DNA of 46,603 nt from Methylomonas koyamae (GTDB lineage: Bacteria > Pseudomonadota > Gammaproteobacteria > Methylococcales > Methylomonadaceae). The stretch is from positions 1 to 46,603 of the forward strand of contig NZ_LUUK01000002.1 in NCBI RefSeq assembly GCF_001644025.1. The letters are read 5' to 3'. The translations under genes and the position numbers were made by a program. This document shows positions 44,926 to 46,603 of the stretch, piece by piece. Positions within the stretch are counted from its first letter, which is position 1. Each line of letters starts with the position of its first letter. The notes below the pieces were generated by a model, which ran no database searches, was not told where the DNA came from, and was given only the letters and a program-made list of their open reading frames with translations.

Positions 44926-46599
44926 TTACGCGGGCCATGCGGGGTAACGGGCCGTGTAGCTGACGACAAACAAGATATCGGCGATGGACTCGTCGGCTAT
45001 CAACTGACTGACTAAACGCCCGTCCGCCAGCCGATCGCTAAGATCCAAATGCCAACGTCCGACCGGCGACTTACCCTGCAACGCCAACCAACTCGCGGCA
45101 TTGCCGCGCCGGCTGCTGGCGATACCGGCAACCGCCGTCGCCGCACCGCCGACCGATTCGGCATTGCCGTTATCAAGGCCAAGAAATTTGATCGGCAGTT
45201 CCGGCAAGACCAAGCCATCCTTACCCACGAAGTACAGCACCAGCTGCGATATCGACACGTCCAGCGCGTTCGCCGGAAAATCACTTTTTGCGATATCCCA
45301 CTGCACGATATTGGGTGTCGCTGCCTGATCGGCACGATTCAAGTCGTACCAAAGGTCCGGGAATTGATCGCGCAAGCCGAACGAACGGTCGGCACCGAAA
45401 TCGGTAGGCAGGCTTTGAATGACCTGCTTGCGGTATTGCCAGCTATCCAACGCGGTGTAATCCAACGTGACCAACACGTCGCCGATGGTGGTGAAATCGA
45501 AGGGGTTAGCCGCCTTGGGCATGCGCAGTTCCCAAAAGGTATCGACGCCAACCGATTCGAACGGCATCAAAAATTCCGGCTGTTGATTGAGTTCGAATAC
45601 CCCGGTCGCATTAACCGCGCCGGTCAGCGCTACCGACTGCATCCCGTGATGCACTTCTATCGGCCGAAATCCGCCGTCATCGACAACAATGCGGGAAACA
45701 CCCAGATTGGTTAACGTAGCGTGAATACCCGTCATCGGCGGGATCAGCGCCACCACGCTGGTGCGAACTTGACGGATCAGACGCAAATAGTGGCCGGGGA
45801 AATCCCGATCGAACAACGCCATCGCGGTATTGAAGCGCATAACGCCGCTATCCTTGAAACGTTGAAACTCGATCGGGGAAAGGGCAGCCAGCGAAAACGT
45901 TTTGCTCATTTGCAATTTACGGCTGTTGCTCAGGAAGGCATATTGGTCGAGTTCGGTAATATCCTGTAACAACCGAACCGAACCGGTCATACCGCGCTGG
46001 TCGCCGGACTGACTGTTACCGCCGTCGCCTGACAATTGCCAGTAATCGGTTTGAATAAATACCGGCAACGCTTGCTGCCGCTCGAAGCGCAACTGAGTTT
46101 CGGCTAACCGCGCGGTCGCGGTAGCTTGTTGCAGAAAATATGCGTACACCCGTTGTAAAACTTGAGCCATCCACCGGTAGAGTTCTACGCCGGTAAATTT
46201 TTGATTAAGGAAATTCACCATCTGACGCGCATGCTCTTGTTGACTTTCGGCAATCTCCTTATTCATTTTCACGATCTCGAATCGATCCTTTGCCAAATTA
46301 ACCTGGTTCAGGCTAATGGCCTGATCTTGCTGTGCCGTTGCCAGTTGGTGAGCCCATTCCTGAGCTCTACGGTCGTAGCCGGCCTTAATACCTGCCAACT
46401 CGGACGATGCCTTGTCGTATGCGGCTGCCGTGGAGAACACACTGTCCAGAATCGAAAAACTATTTACGCTCGGATTCTTTGTGAAGGAAGCGACCTGCGA
46501 TGCTACATTAAAAATTCCGGCGATCAACCCCTCGTCTGAAGACGCCTCCAAAAAATTCAGTTGTTCCCGTTCGTTACTATTTAACTCAACTTTAGACAT
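44926..46599 (-). CDS. Tc-toxin TcA C-terminal region (TcB-binding), as a separate 557-aa frame
   Basis: Matches the C-terminal part of insecticidal Tc toxin A subunits. The N-terminal VELNSNEREQLNFLEA stretch resembles the LSANEQAQ start of the TcA coiled shaft region. A long coiled segment follows (about 70-150, with KFTGVELYRWMAQ), then the beta-sandwich TcB-binding domain (SKTFSLAALSPIEF, then HYLRLIRQVRTSVVAL, and the final WQYRKQVIQSLP). Full TcA proteins are far longer (over 1,000 residues). An in-frame TGA directly precedes the ATG at 46599, so either the A subunit is split here or the gene is broken. The rest would lie beyond the window. Confidence 0.8.
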   Translation of the reverse strand: MSKVELNSNEREQLNFLEASSDEGLIAGIFNVASQVASFTKNPSVNSFSILDSVFSTAAAYDKASSELAGIKAGYDRRAQEWAHQLATAQQDQAISLNQVNLAKDRFEIVKMNKEIAESQQEHARQMVNFLNQKFTGVELYRWMAQVLQRVYAYFLQQATATARLAETQLRFERQQALPVFIQTDYWQLSGDGGNSQSGDQRGMTGSVRLLQDITELDQYAFLSNSRKLQMSKTFSLAALSPIEFQRFKDSGVMRFNTAMALFDRDFPGHYLRLIRQVRTSVVALIPPMTGIHATLTNLGVSRIVVDDGGFRPIEVHHGMQSVALTGAVNATGVFELNQQPEFLMPFESVGVDTFWELRMPKAANPFDFTTIGDVLVTLDYTALDSWQYRKQVIQSLPTDFGADRSFGLRDQFPDLWYDLNRADQAATPNIVQWDIAKSDFPANALDVSISQLVLYFVGKDGLVLPELPIKFLGLDNGNAESVGGAATAVAGIASSRRGNAASWLALQGKSPVGRWHLDLSDRLADGRLVSQLIADESIADILFVVSYTARYPAWPA

Positions 46600-46603
46600 T
46601 CAG

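Overview
The window looks like a chromosomal segment of a GC-rich gammaproteobacterium, most plausibly a methanotroph of the Methylomonas/Methylococcaceae type. This is inferred from overall protein flavour: a two-subunit pyruvate carboxylase, exosortase-substrate proteins ending in a VPLPAA-type anchor, a divergent tesA/ybbA-ybbP locus, and dense short intergenic repeats. No rRNA, tRNA or CRISPR array was recognised.

Layout. 1-450: an 88-bp tandem array of hairpin units. 0.45-7.8 kb: housekeeping genes, all on the minus strand (Fe-type dehydrogenase with an ABM monooxygenase, a PPOX-fold protein, tadA, a Sua5-type tsaC, pyruvate carboxylase subunits B and A). 8.2-15.3 kb: an exosortase-type surface protein, GNAT and GT2 enzymes, tesA divergent from ybbA-ybbP, and a 57-aa membrane protein with a terminator. 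15.7-20.3 kb: an AT-rich accessory island holding a 63-bp minisatellite, an IS256-type fragment, a remnant C-terminus, a CD-NTase and S-4TM effector pair (CBASS-like, both reading frames interrupted), a 51-aa basic peptide, and a PIN/RHH toxin-antitoxin pair bracketed by 80-bp direct repeats. 20.5-27.4 kb: a tight PepSY-OMF-MFP-RND efflux operon. 27.7-30.3 kb: a second accessory island with a HEPN-like gene (frameshifted), a DUF4238-like gene and a secreted protein, separated by about 113-bp MITE-like repeats and possible attC remnants. 30.4-42.5 kb: mostly ordinary genes (flavin reductase, alpha/beta hydrolase, RNase T2, globin, J-domain protein, second exosortase-type protein, VOC/SRPBCC cluster, PP2C and FHA pair, flavodoxin, AraC regulator). 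42.9-46.6 kb: a minus-strand cluster encoding the C-terminal part of a Tc-toxin TcA protein, a right-handed beta-helix protein (frameshifted) and a P-loop kinase.

How parts work together. TadA and TsaC both modify tRNA and lie 1 nt apart. PycA and PycB form one carboxylase. The OMF/MFP/RND genes overlap by 4 nt and make one tripartite pump. YbbA/YbbP form one ABC system. The CD-NTase would signal to the S-4TM membrane effector.

A theme is interrupted frames. One TGA replaces an expected Trp codon in the CD-NTase. Three other genes (S-4TM, HEPN-like, beta-helix) each need a -1 shift; in two of them the break sits exactly on a U-UUU-UUA or U-UUU-UUC heptamer. Pseudogene decay, phase variation, recoding and homopolymer sequencing error all remain open.
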